This document shows, one piece after another, positions 7,543 through 15,985 of a stretch of DNA of 64,000 bases. The notes beneath the pieces are model-generated. The model was given only the letters and a program-made list of their open reading frames with translations. It did no database searches and was not told the DNA's origin. The stretch spans positions 205,938 through 269,937 of the forward strand of contig JABUFD010000004.1 in assembly GCA_013314735.1 (NCBI GenBank), in the 5' to 3' direction. The translations under genes were made by a program, and so were the position numbers. Source of the DNA: Anaerolineae bacterium (lineage in GTDB: Bacteria > Chloroflexota > Anaerolineae > Anaerolineales > Anaerolineaceae). The number at the start of each line of letters is the position of its first letter. The stretch's first letter is position 1.

Positions 7543-8324
7543 CGGATACCCACTCCTGAATACTCGCCGCGGATGCAGGCCGCGCAGTGTTCATAACCGC
7601 TGGCACCGGCTGTCTCCAGGATCAGGCGCGGATTGCCGGAACAAGCCATCCGGCCGTCAATGATCACATGCGCCTTGTCTGTCAGCACATGTTCCAACAT
7701 GGCTCCATTGTGGGTGATAATTAAGCCTGAACGACGCTTTGCGGGTGTTAACGGGTCCTGTGAGAAAATCTCGTTGATCATCCGTCCGATCAATTCCAAC
7801 GAACCCACGTCTACACCGGAATCCGGTTCATCGAGCATGGCAAACAACGGACGCATGGCGATCAATTGCAACAGCTCCGAGCGGCGTATCTCTCCGCCGG
7901 ACAGGCCGGCGTTGATTTCACGTTTGAGGAATCCTTCCATATTGGTTTCTGACAGGTAGCGGCTGGTGAGATTTTCACGGACCAGGTCGTCAGCGGTTAC
8001 ATAATCCAACACCTGTGCCAGGCGCACACCTTCGATCGTCGGCGGGCGCTGCTGCGCCACGGCGATGCCCATCCTGGCGCGTTCGGTGATGGTGGCATGC
8101 GTGATATCTTCCCCATGGAACAGGATTTTTCCATGGGTGACTGTATAGCCTGAAAAACCCATGATCGTCATCATCAACGATGTTTTCCCACCGCCGTTTG
8201 GTCCCAATATGGCATGAATTTCACCCTGGGGGATATCCAGGTTGATATCAAATAACAATTCCTCCCCGCGCACAGCAACGCATACATCACGGAGAGAGAG
8301 GACCGGTTCCATCTGCATCAGCAC
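7539..8324 (-). CDS. sufC: SufC-type ABC ATPase for Fe-S assembly (SmsC-like)
   Basis: Soluble ABC ATPase that drives conformational change in the SufB-type scaffold, 261 residues. Walker A reads GPNGGGKTS instead of the common GPNGSGKST, the signature is LSGGEIRRSE, Walker B FAMLDEPDSGVDV is the SufC-specific form, and the H-loop is IITHNG. The start at 8324 gives MLMQMEP; ATGs three and five codons on are alternatives. It overlaps the end of the PIG-L gene by seven bases and the start of sufB by four, so all three are translated together. Confidence 0.88.
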   Translation of the reverse strand: MLMQMEPVLSLRDVCVAVRGEELLFDINLDIPQGEIHAILGPNGGGKTSLMMTIMGFSGYTVTHGKILFHGEDITHATITERARMGIAVAQQRPPTIEGVRLAQVLDYVTADDLVRENLTSRYLSETNMEGFLKREINAGLSGGEIRRSELLQLIAMRPLFAMLDEPDSGVDVGSLELIGRMINEIFSQDPLTPAKRRSGLIITHNGAMLEHVLTDKAHVIIDGRMACSGNPRLILETAGASGYEHCAACIRGEYSGVGIR

Positions 8325-8986
8325 TCCATCGAATCAAAATCAGCAATCACCCGCAGAATATCAAAGCCCTCAGCAAACGGGCGCTCAGCAACCGCGCCAT
8401 GCCGTATGGCAATCGCCCGTGTCAGCTCAGGGCGAAAATAATACTTGTCATCATAGGTATGGTACGCAGCCAGAGCAGCAATTTTCCGCTCCACATCTGC
8501 TTCCCGCACACCGATTAAGAAATGTGGGAAGAAGCCATAGCTGCTGCGGATCACATCAAATCCCAAAACCGTCACGCCGCGAAAGGCGCGCAATGCTTCT
8601 TCGGTCACAGTATTGTGGTCCTGGTGTACGTCTGCCCGGCTGTGAACAAACACCAGCTCTGGCCGGAATTCCCGCTGTATGCGCACCATACGTTCCAGAA
8701 TTTCCTGGCGAAACTGGGGGAACTTGCGGGTTTCAAACGTATCCACGATATCATGTTCGGGCTTTACGCCCAGGATACGCATACTCTCGCGGTGCTCTTC
8801 CAGAACGTTTGTCAACGCGGGGTTCTTCTGGTTATCCGAAAGCGTAACGCACAAAACCTCACATTGCTCAACAATTTTGGCAATTAAAGCACCTGCTCCA
8901 ATTTCTATATCGTCAGGATGCGCACCGATCAGGCATACCCGTTTTCCATAAATTTTTAAATCCTGGGACATAGGCTTCTTCCTCAC
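8318..8986 (-). CDS. PIG-L (LmbE) family deacetylase
   Basis: Zinc-dependent N-deacetylase family, 222 residues. The metal motif AHPDDIE near the N-terminus and the second motif HQDHN are both present, as in BshB, MshB and LmbE-type enzymes. Two starts are possible, ATG at 8986 and ATG at 8971 (MSQDLKIYGK); the latter fits the fold better. It opens the operon with sufC and sufB behind a good promoter at 9031-9059. The pairing with Fe-S genes raises the idea of a bacillithiol-like thiol pathway, but no other pathway gene is present, so the substrate is open. Confidence 0.88.
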   Translation of the reverse strand: MRKKPMSQDLKIYGKRVCLIGAHPDDIEIGAGALIAKIVEQCEVLCVTLSDNQKNPALTNVLEEHRESMRILGVKPEHDIVDTFETRKFPQFRQEILERMVRIQREFRPELVFVHSRADVHQDHNTVTEEALRAFRGVTVLGFDVIRSSYGFFPHFLIGVREADVERKIAALAAYHTYDDKYYFRPELTRAIAIRHGAVAERPFAEGFDILRVIADFDSMEC

Positions 8987-8998
8987 GACTCTGAAATC

Positions 8999-9026
8999 AG
9001 GCCCGCCGCGAAAGCAGCAGGCCTGT
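8999..9026 (-). other. Hairpin at the 5' end of the pigL-suf transcript
   Basis: CAGGCC plus GC-rich wobble pairs close a 12-bp stem over a TTTC loop between the promoter's -10 and the PIG-L start. It may end transcripts from the upstream CPCC gene, or act as a stabilising 5' hairpin on the pigL-suf mRNA. Confidence 0.4.
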
Positions 9027-9030
9027 CACA

Positions 9031-9059
9031 ATTATACCTGACAGCCTCCGAACTGCCAA
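9031..9059 (-). promoter_or_regulatory. Sigma-70-type promoter of the pigL-sufC-sufB operon
   Basis: On the minus strand TTGGCA (9054-9059), a 17-base spacer, then TATAAT (9031-9036): five of six and six of six matches to consensus with ideal spacing. The start site should fall near 9024, about 40-50 bases before the PIG-L start codon. Confidence 0.75.
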
Positions 9060-9062
9060 TTT

Positions 9063-10046
9063 CTAGCGTGAAACAGGCTCTGTGCAGCTGAATACGGCAA
9101 TCTGCACCCGCAGAATTTCGGGTTCGGTCTCGATTGATACGGTATTGGCCATGAATGTTTCCCCATCCTCCATTCGTTCCAGTATCTCCACCGAGCGTAA
9201 GAAAGGGAGCATTCCCAGGTGTTTACCGGTGAAATCACAGATTTCAACCTGTTCCTTGCCGTTATCGTCGTCCACCACAAATAAAAATAACGGATCGTCC
9301 ACCTGGAGATTGACCACAAAGTAGAGCCAATCTTTGGGATCCAGTTCATCGATTTTCTCCACCCCGCAATTGAACAACAGGTCTGTCAAAGGGTCATAGC
9401 TGGGAGAAAGACAGTGAAATGGAAACAAGAAGTAATTCAGGTAATCCCATTGATCAGCATCAACATATTGAAAAAAGGTGTTTTCCACCTCGTCCTCATT
9501 GAATTCAAAGGCTTCTGTCTGGTGACCCTCCAGTGCCTCGTGATGGGATTTCCACAACCGCGTCCCTACATCGCGGCGAAATGCCTGGTATGAGAGCAAT
9601 TGATGGCATAAATCGAGGGTGTGTTCCAGGGTCTCATAACGGCTTTCACCAACCATGCTGTTAAACGCCGCCGCCAGTACCATATGAAGGCGCAGATCGA
9701 TGGCTGTGTTCCAACCGAGCCAGGGCTGATGCGGGGTCAGCGGCCGTGCTATCAAGTCGTTCTCAAAAGCCTTGCGTGCATCCATCAGGGCGATCTTCAT
9801 TTCTGCTTTGCTGTAAGGGGGATGAAACAACCAGCCGCACATCAGGCAGCTGTCAGTACGGCCATTGTCAATATCAAAAACCGGGTACCCACAGCAAGGA
9901 CAGGTACTGGATAACTCCTTGGTGAACAACGGCGGATCAGACTGGTATTGGCGCTCACGAAGAGTATCAAAGAAAATCCGCCGTTCTTCAAACCGGACCG
10001 GATTGGAGGCAAAAAAATTCGGTGAAAATAGGCGATACATCCGCAT
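9063..10046 (-). CDS. CPCC zinc-ribbon-like protein of unknown function
   Basis: I do not recognise the whole protein (327 residues from the ATG at 10046). Near residues 50-75 it has CPCCGYPVFD followed by CLMCGW, the pattern of the Cys-rich CPCC domain, a small zinc-binding module often linked to immunity or contact-dependent proteins. The rest is acidic and aromatic with no signal peptide or membrane helix, so it is probably cytosolic. The frame is open to a TTG at 10055, but that codon sits inside a TATAAT (10055-10060), so I take the ATG eight bases after the box, which would give a leaderless mRNA. Confidence 0.7.
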   Translation of the reverse strand: MRMYRLFSPNFFASNPVRFEERRIFFDTLRERQYQSDPPLFTKELSSTCPCCGYPVFDIDNGRTDSCLMCGWLFHPPYSKAEMKIALMDARKAFENDLIARPLTPHQPWLGWNTAIDLRLHMVLAAAFNSMVGESRYETLEHTLDLCHQLLSYQAFRRDVGTRLWKSHHEALEGHQTEAFEFNEDEVENTFFQYVDADQWDYLNYFLFPFHCLSPSYDPLTDLLFNCGVEKIDELDPKDWLYFVVNLQVDDPLFLFVVDDDNGKEQVEICDFTGKHLGMLPFLRSVEILERMEDGETFMANTVSIETEPEILRVQIAVFSCTEPVSR

Positions 10047-10110
10047 GATGTTCAATTATAAAGGCAATTCACACAACCAACCGGAGTTTCCCTGAACCTG
10101 GTTTAGCACA

Positions 10111-10144
10111 AAAAAGAACAGCGGAAAATTCACCGCTGTTCTTT
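10111..10144 (-). terminator. Terminator of the Na/Pi symporter gene
   Basis: Twelve-bp arms (10113-10124 and 10133-10144) with an 8-base loop, followed on the minus strand by a T run, 37 bases beyond the symporter stop. A standard intrinsic terminator. Confidence 0.85.
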
Positions 10145-10180
10145 CTGTTTGTTGGGACGACTTCCGGCGACGTCTTTCTG

Positions 10181-11818
10181 TTAATCCACTGCCTCGATCA
10201 CCGGACGCTTATACCCGGGCGCATTACGAACCACGCTCTCACTGATGTTTTCAGCATGGTCACTGATCCGCTCCATATTGCGAATAGAATCCAGGAAAAT
10301 CACATCGGCTTCAGGGGAGCAAATCTTTTTTTCGATGCGTTCCACGTGGCGTTGGCGTTCTTTCATATACATATGATCAAATTCATTTTCCAGTTCAATT
10401 GCCTGCAAAGCCAGTTGGACATCGCCGGTGCGCAGCGCCGCCAGTGCCAGTTCCAATGACCGCAGGGCAGCGGTGGTTAATTCCTCGATCGCCTTTTCTC
10501 CCCTGGCAGAGAATGATACCTTGTGTTTCTGCTTTTCCCGCGCGCTTTGTGCCAGGTTCTCGGCAAGGTCCGCCACACGCTCCACATCGACAATCAAACT
10601 TTTCAGCTGGAACGCCCGTTTCTGCTGGTTGGCATCCAGGTCGCCCTGGTAAAGCTGATTGACAAATCCATCCAGGCTCTCGATGACAGGGTCAACATAA
10701 TTGGCTTCACGATCCAGCACCCATTTCACGGCATCCTTATCACGATGAACCAGGGCCGCACATCCCTTTCTTACCATCTCCACGCATACATCACTCACCA
10801 GCAGCACTTCGCGAAATGCTTCGTTAATGGCGATCGATGGTACCGCCAGCTGGCCGTCATCAATATAGCGGGTGAGTCGTGCTTTTTCCACCGCTTTGAC
10901 CGGCACAATTTTTCGGACCAACTGTGTCAGCGGACGGATGAAAGGAAACAGGAGGAGGCTCACAACCACATTGAAGATCGTGTGCGCATTGGCAACCTGC
11001 CGCCCCAAATCCGGCGACGTCATCGCCACCAAATTGGAGAAGGGAGTGATAAAAGGTAGAAACAGCAGGACCCCAAAGATATTGATGAAAATTTGGGCAA
11101 TCGAAGCCTGTAGTGATGTTCTGGATAGGCGCAGAGCTGCGATCAAACCTGTGATACAGGTGCCAATATTGGCACCCAGCAGCAGGCTGATACCACCTGG
11201 CAATGTGATGCTGCCCGCCAATCCCAAAGCAACCACCAGGCCGGTAACCGCGGAACTGGATTGTACAATCGCTGTTGCCAGCATCCCTGCCAGAATACCG
11301 AGGAATGGGTTGCGGCACATAAAGGTGAGGAATTCCCCGGCCGCCGGCAGTGTTGTAAGAACTTTTAGGGCACTGGTCATGGTCTCCATTCCCAGGAACA
11401 ACATCCCGATGCCAAGCACAATTTCTCCATACTTTTTCCACTCCCCCTTGGAGGCAAATTCCAGCAATGCAAAGCCAATTACCACAAAAATAAAGAAAAA
11501 TTCGCCCATATCAAAAGCGGCGAGTTGCGCGGTTAACGTGGTGCCGATTTCCTGGCCCATCATCACACTCACTGCCTGTTCCAGTGACATCAGGTTGGCG
11601 TTGATCAAACTGATCATGGTCACCATCAGCATTGAGCTGGATTGGAGGATCGCCGTGGCCCCGGTTCCAAATATGGCCCCCTTGATATGGGTATTGGTCA
11701 TGCGGTCAAGCCAGACCTGGATTTTGTTTCCGGCCAGCTTTTCCATCCCATTGCTTAACATATTTACGCCAAGCAAAAATAACGCCATTCCCCCAAGTAC
11801 CTGTATGATATACTGCAT
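10181..11818 (-). CDS. Na+/phosphate symporter with PhoU-like C-terminus
   Basis: NptA/PNaS-family sodium-phosphate carrier, 545 residues. The two inverted transport repeats each show the QSSS signature (ATAILQSSSML and ATAIVQSSSAV) followed by a glycine-rich GANIGT / GQEIGT segment. About eight membrane helices are followed by a soluble helical region from about residue 340 with PhoU-like helices (two DxExVADLAEN / RISDHAENI motifs). The frame is open to 11881, but the ATG at 11818 has a GGAGAGA ribosome site and begins directly at the first helix. Imports phosphate at the plasma membrane, or controls its efflux. Confidence 0.9.
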   Translation of the reverse strand: MQYIIQVLGGMALFLLGVNMLSNGMEKLAGNKIQVWLDRMTNTHIKGAIFGTGATAILQSSSMLMVTMISLINANLMSLEQAVSVMMGQEIGTTLTAQLAAFDMGEFFFIFVVIGFALLEFASKGEWKKYGEIVLGIGMLFLGMETMTSALKVLTTLPAAGEFLTFMCRNPFLGILAGMLATAIVQSSSAVTGLVVALGLAGSITLPGGISLLLGANIGTCITGLIAALRLSRTSLQASIAQIFINIFGVLLFLPFITPFSNLVAMTSPDLGRQVANAHTIFNVVVSLLLFPFIRPLTQLVRKIVPVKAVEKARLTRYIDDGQLAVPSIAINEAFREVLLVSDVCVEMVRKGCAALVHRDKDAVKWVLDREANYVDPVIESLDGFVNQLYQGDLDANQQKRAFQLKSLIVDVERVADLAENLAQSAREKQKHKVSFSARGEKAIEELTTAALRSLELALAALRTGDVQLALQAIELENEFDHMYMKERQRHVERIEKKICSPEADVIFLDSIRNMERISDHAENISESVVRNAPGYKRPVIEAVD

Positions 11819-12059
11819 GAATTCTCTCCGCGTATCTGTTTTGTTTCGCAGCTTTACCAAGCCTCTTTTCAATTCCGGCACCGCGAATACATCTATTTTA
11901 GCAATCTACTAACAGAATGTTAATGTTTTAATAACTATTCATTAACATATTCATCATTTTGGATGGTTCATGAATGCAGGTCGAAGGCGACAAAGCAGAA
12001 CGTAGACGCAGTGAATGATGGTAGAATTGACAAAAAAAGGAAATCGAAGGGAACAAACA

Positions 12060-13097
12060 ATGCGCATTTATATCACCGGAATCAGCGGATTTCTCAGCAT
12101 TAACCTGGTTCGTTACCTGACATCCCGGGGATACAAAGATATCAGCGGGATTGACCTGGTGGATTTCACTTACCCCGAACGTGACCAGATCACCTTCTGC
12201 CAGGGCGATATCCGCGACAAAGAAGCCGTCCGGGAAAGCATGCGCGGCGCTGACCTCGTGATTCATACTGCCGCTGCCTTGCCCCTGTACACCCCGGAAG
12301 AAATTTTTTCAACCGATATTGACGGGACCCGAAACATCTTCGAGCAAGCGCTTGAATATGGCATCAAGCGCGTAATCCACATCTCCTCCACCGCCGTCTA
12401 CGGCGTGCCGGATCATCATCCTTTGTATGAAACCGATCCCCGCAGCGGCGTTGGCCCTTACGGCATTGCCAAGGTGAAGGCAGAGGAATTGTCGGATGAA
12501 TATCGGCAAAAAGGCCTGTGCATTCCTGTCCTGCGCCCCAAATCTTTTGTCGGCCCGGAACGATTGGGTGTATTCGCCATTTTTTACGAATGGGCCAGCG
12601 AAGGCAGAAATTTCCCGATGATTGGCATGGGAAACAATCGCTACCAACTGCTCGATGTGGAAGACCTGTGCCAGGCAATCCTCTCCTGCATCACATTGGA
12701 TGAGACGGCTGTCAATGACACCTTCAACATTGGCGCTGCCGAATTTACCACCATGAAACAGGATTACCAGGCCGTTCTGGATGAAGCCGGTTATGGCAAG
12801 AAGATTGTTCCCTTCCCGGCCGGACCAGTGATCCTGATCCTGAAAGTACTGGAGGCGCTAAAACTCTCGCCACTGTATCCGTGGATTTACGAAACAGCCT
12901 CCAAGGATTCATTCGTGTCAATTGAAAAGGCGCAGAAAGTTCTCGGATATCAGCCCAGGTATTCCAACCAGCAGGCAATGTTGCGGAACTACCGATGGTA
13001 CCTGGAAAACAAACACAATTTCAGCGGGGAATCCGGCCTGACCCACCGCGTGCCCTGGAAACAACGGGCATTGAAACTGGTAAAAGTTTTCTTCTAA
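12060..13097 (+). CDS. NAD-dependent epimerase/dehydratase (extended SDR)
   Basis: Nucleotide-sugar or steroid-type extended SDR, 345 residues. The ATG at 12060 opens the Rossmann motif MRIYITGISGFLS (GxxGxxx, with Ser for the usual third Gly) after a CGAAGGGA ribosome site. The acidic residue after beta-2 (GIDLVD) favours NAD. Catalytic residues are SSTAVYG (Ser/Thr) and YGIAKVKAE (Tyr-x-x-x-Lys). The C-terminus (AFNIGAAEFTT, then a basic tail) is typical of 3-beta-HSD or UDP-sugar epimerase relatives. It converges with the Gfo/Idh gene, sharing four bases at their stops. The substrate is unknown. Confidence 0.85.
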   Translation: MRIYITGISGFLSINLVRYLTSRGYKDISGIDLVDFTYPERDQITFCQGDIRDKEAVRESMRGADLVIHTAAALPLYTPEEIFSTDIDGTRNIFEQALEYGIKRVIHISSTAVYGVPDHHPLYETDPRSGVGPYGIAKVKAEELSDEYRQKGLCIPVLRPKSFVGPERLGVFAIFYEWASEGRNFPMIGMGNNRYQLLDVEDLCQAILSCITLDETAVNDTFNIGAAEFTTMKQDYQAVLDEAGYGKKIVPFPAGPVILILKVLEALKLSPLYPWIYETASKDSFVSIEKAQKVLGYQPRYSNQQAMLRNYRWYLENKHNFSGESGLTHRVPWKQRALKLVKVFF

Positions 13098-14119
13098 ACC
13101 AACGGGTAACGGATATCTTCGAACTGCCCGTTGACGCTGCTGCGATATAACCCATCAATGCACAGAAGCACCGGCAATGCGGATGCGATCGGGATTTTGT
13201 AGGGAATGCCCTCACAAACCCATGCACGGAAAGCTTCCAGGCTGGCAGCCATGGCGTCTACCGCCACGCTGAATGCTGTCGCTTCCGGGGGCTGGACACC
13301 CAGCCACTCGATCCCTTCGCGGCTGTCATCGAAAATGGCTGTGCCGTCTTCGCCGTAAATTTCAATCCGCACTGGCTGCTGAGGATGGGCCGCCATGGAG
13401 CTGCACAGCTCAATATAGCGTCCGGCGGTCGTGCGCAGGATACCCATGCTGAAATCTTCCACCTCGATCCGGCCCTGGAATTTCAGCCGGTCGGTGACGC
13501 CGAATCCTTCGGCTACTGAATCTGGCAGAAGCGCCTGCAGGACGATATCAAGATAATGACTGGCCTGGGTGATCAGTGTACCCCCGCCGGCTTTGGCGAT
13601 CGAGGTATGCCAGGCACTGCTGGAAAAATAATCCCATTCCCGCTCCCAGGGGACGTTAATCCGCGCATAACGGAACGCACCCAGGTACCCCTGCCGCACG
13701 ACGCGGATCAAGGCATCCAGGGCCGGGTCATAACGCCGCTGGTAATTGATGCCCACCTTGACCGTATTTCCTTTGAGCGATTCCACCAACGCCACCGCAC
13801 TTGTTGCTGATTCGGTGATTGGTTTTTCACACAACACCGGCAGATCGTATCGCACGGCTTTTCGGATCATGTCATCATGCAGAAAATGGGGTGTGGCAAT
13901 GTAGATGGCATCAAGCGAAGCCTCAGCCAGCAGGATGTCATAGTCCAGGTAAATTTGCTGCACATCCAACGCCTGCGCCAGCCGCCTGGCATTCGCTTCT
14001 GAGACATCACAGCAGGCAGCCAGGAGGATGTTCGGGTTGGCTGCCGCAAGGCGCGCCATATGCGCTCCAATACCCTGGCATCCCACAATCCCCAACTTTA
14101 ACAACGACTTTGTTTCCAT
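13094..14119 (-). CDS. Gfo/Idh/MocA family oxidoreductase
   Basis: NAD(P)-dependent sugar or inositol dehydrogenase family, 341 residues. The N-terminal nucleotide fold starts GIVGCQGIGAHMA, a Cys/Gln variant of the GxGxxG loop. The EKP motif (CEKPITES) is present, as is the C-terminal alpha/beta sheet domain with the GVTDRLKF and GEDGTAIFD strands. The catalytic His of EKP-family enzymes is likely in the ASHYLDI segment. It lies 54 bases downstream of the ABC exporter pair on the same strand, so it may be co-transcribed with it. The substrate cannot be told from sequence. Confidence 0.85.
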   Translation of the reverse strand: METKSLLKLGIVGCQGIGAHMARLAAANPNILLAACCDVSEANARRLAQALDVQQIYLDYDILLAEASLDAIYIATPHFLHDDMIRKAVRYDLPVLCEKPITESATSAVALVESLKGNTVKVGINYQRRYDPALDALIRVVRQGYLGAFRYARINVPWEREWDYFSSSAWHTSIAKAGGGTLITQASHYLDIVLQALLPDSVAEGFGVTDRLKFQGRIEVEDFSMGILRTTAGRYIELCSSMAAHPQQPVRIEIYGEDGTAIFDDSREGIEWLGVQPPEATAFSVAVDAMAASLEAFRAWVCEGIPYKIPIASALPVLLCIDGLYRSSVNGQFEDIRYPLV

Positions 14120-14173
14120 CGGTGTCCTCTCTACTCTGGATCCAGCTCGGGTTGTCTCTCCAAATTGGCCAGG

Positions 14174-15985
14174 TTAAGCCGTGGAATCTGCGCCATTGGC
14201 ATTTCCCTGCCATAATTGACGCATCTCTTCATGGCTTGTCAGCAATTCCTGCAAGGTACCAATCCCAGCCACACGCCCATCCTGCATCAGGACGATCTGG
14301 TCGGCATGCTGCAACACCGGATGGCGATGGGAAACAGCAAGGATGGTGTGGTTTTCGAGCGCGAATACCCTTTCCCACAATTTCTTTTCCGTTTCCACAT
14401 CCAGGGCACTGGATATATCATCCAGCACCAGCAATTCCGGTTCGCGCACAAACATACGTGCCGCCGCAGTACGCTGCCGCTGCCCGCCGCTCAGGCGTAC
14501 ACCGCGCGCACCCAGTATCGCCTCCAGGCCCTGGTCAATCACTTTCAGGTCATCTTCCATTACAGCCGTATACAGTGCGAAATCGAGATCAACTTCCGCC
14601 TCCGGTGTACCCATCAGGATATTCTCCCGCATCGTTTCAGAGAATAATTGTGGAATCTGGGGGGTGTAAGCGCTGCGGGGTGGAGCAAAGAACTCCCTGG
14701 CATTTTGTACGGGTTTATCGTTCCAATACACGGCTCCAGACTGGGAGGACAGCAGACCCAATATGGCGCGCAGCAGGGTCGATTTCCCGGAACCAATCCG
14801 TCCGGTCACCACGGTAAAGCTATTACGAGGCACTGTGAAGCTGACAGCTTCGATCCCGCGTCCCGTTTCGCCGTATTTGAACCCCAGGTTTTCCACCCGC
14901 AGGTGTTCCAGGCGATGGGAAGCACCCTTGCGTGTGTAAGGCAGTACAGGGAGTTCACCGGTAAGATGGATCGGATTGTGTTCAGTCAGCGCCTGGATCG
15001 GGTCAGGATGCAGTACATCTGCAATGCGTTCCGTTGATACAGAAACTTGCTGGTAACGGGCGATCATATCGCCAAACACGCCCATGAATTCACTGAGATA
15101 TCCCAGGTAATAAACGAACAAGCTGAAATCGCCAACGGTGAAAGAGGCATCATGCACCAGGTCACCGATCGTTAACAGGATCAGTCCGGTACCCAGGTTG
15201 ACGATATTGGTATACGCCGTATGGATGAACTGGTGGAACACATGATCCTTCACTGCGCGCGTTCGCAGTTCGTTGGCGAGGTCATTAAATTTGCCGATCA
15301 CACTGTCTTCTGCACCGGAAACCTTCATGGACTCAACAGCGCTGAAAATTTCCCCAATCATCCCGCTCAATCGCCCGGATGCGGTACGATGACTGCGGCG
15401 CAGTTCGATGAACTTTTTGGTCGTAAATCGCGACAGGAACAGGATGATTAACGTCGGCAGCATGGCATACACCGTCACCCGCGCATTGATCTGCAGCATC
15501 ACAACCAGCGCCGTGATGGAGAACGCTGCCTGCCCGATCGGTGAGATCAATTCATTGGCAAACATGGCAATTTCACCCACATCACCGCGGAAACGGCTGA
15601 TGGTTTCACCGGTCGATTCCGGATAAGGCGAAGCACCGGGGTGGTGTAACAACCGGTAAAGCAGATTGCGGCGCATTAACCCGGTGAAATTGGTTCGCAC
15701 AATACTGTACACCATGAAATCCACCAAAGAGCCGACATTGCTGCCAATCGAAACAGCGATGACCAGTGCCAGGATACCCCAGTGGTCCATTTGCAGTCGG
15801 GCTTCACCACTGAGGACATTGAAAAACTCGCGGGAAAGCAAGCCGATCACCTGCGGGAAGACTGCGAAAAACATCATCTCCAGGATGAAGAATGGCACGA
15901 AGATCCAAGGCTTGTAGGTAACCAATTGCCAGATGTGATACAACGGACCCACCTTGCGCGGGGTTGATTTCTGCGTGGCTGTCAT
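14174..15985 (-). CDS. Heterodimeric ABC exporter subunit (degenerate catalytic site)
   Basis: ABC half-transporter, 603 residues, with six membrane helices (to about residue 320) and a C-terminal ATPase. Walker A is GRIGSGKST and the signature LSGGQRQRT is canonical, but Walker B reads LLVLDDIS, so the catalytic Glu is replaced by Asp. The partner at 15982 has a good Glu and a poor signature. Together they form one full ATP site and one degenerate site, as in TM287/288- or BmrCD-type exporters. The ATG overlaps the partner's stop by four bases. It probably exports a lipid, peptide or drug-like molecule. Confidence 0.9.
   Translation of the reverse strand: MTATQKSTPRKVGPLYHIWQLVTYKPWIFVPFFILEMMFFAVFPQVIGLLSREFFNVLSGEARLQMDHWGILALVIAVSIGSNVGSLVDFMVYSIVRTNFTGLMRRNLLYRLLHHPGASPYPESTGETISRFRGDVGEIAMFANELISPIGQAAFSITALVVMLQINARVTVYAMLPTLIILFLSRFTTKKFIELRRSHRTASGRLSGMIGEIFSAVESMKVSGAEDSVIGKFNDLANELRTRAVKDHVFHQFIHTAYTNIVNLGTGLILLTIGDLVHDASFTVGDFSLFVYYLGYLSEFMGVFGDMIARYQQVSVSTERIADVLHPDPIQALTEHNPIHLTGELPVLPYTRKGASHRLEHLRVENLGFKYGETGRGIEAVSFTVPRNSFTVVTGRIGSGKSTLLRAILGLLSSQSGAVYWNDKPVQNAREFFAPPRSAYTPQIPQLFSETMRENILMGTPEAEVDLDFALYTAVMEDDLKVIDQGLEAILGARGVRLSGGQRQRTAAARMFVREPELLVLDDISSALDVETEKKLWERVFALENHTILAVSHRHPVLQHADQIVLMQDGRVAGIGTLQELLTSHEEMRQLWQGNANGADSTA

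Noticed and set aside
10872..11912. 346-codon plus-strand frame opposite the Na/Pi symporter
   Set aside because: Antisense shadow of a clear transporter with QSSS motifs; codon use and content are not protein-like.
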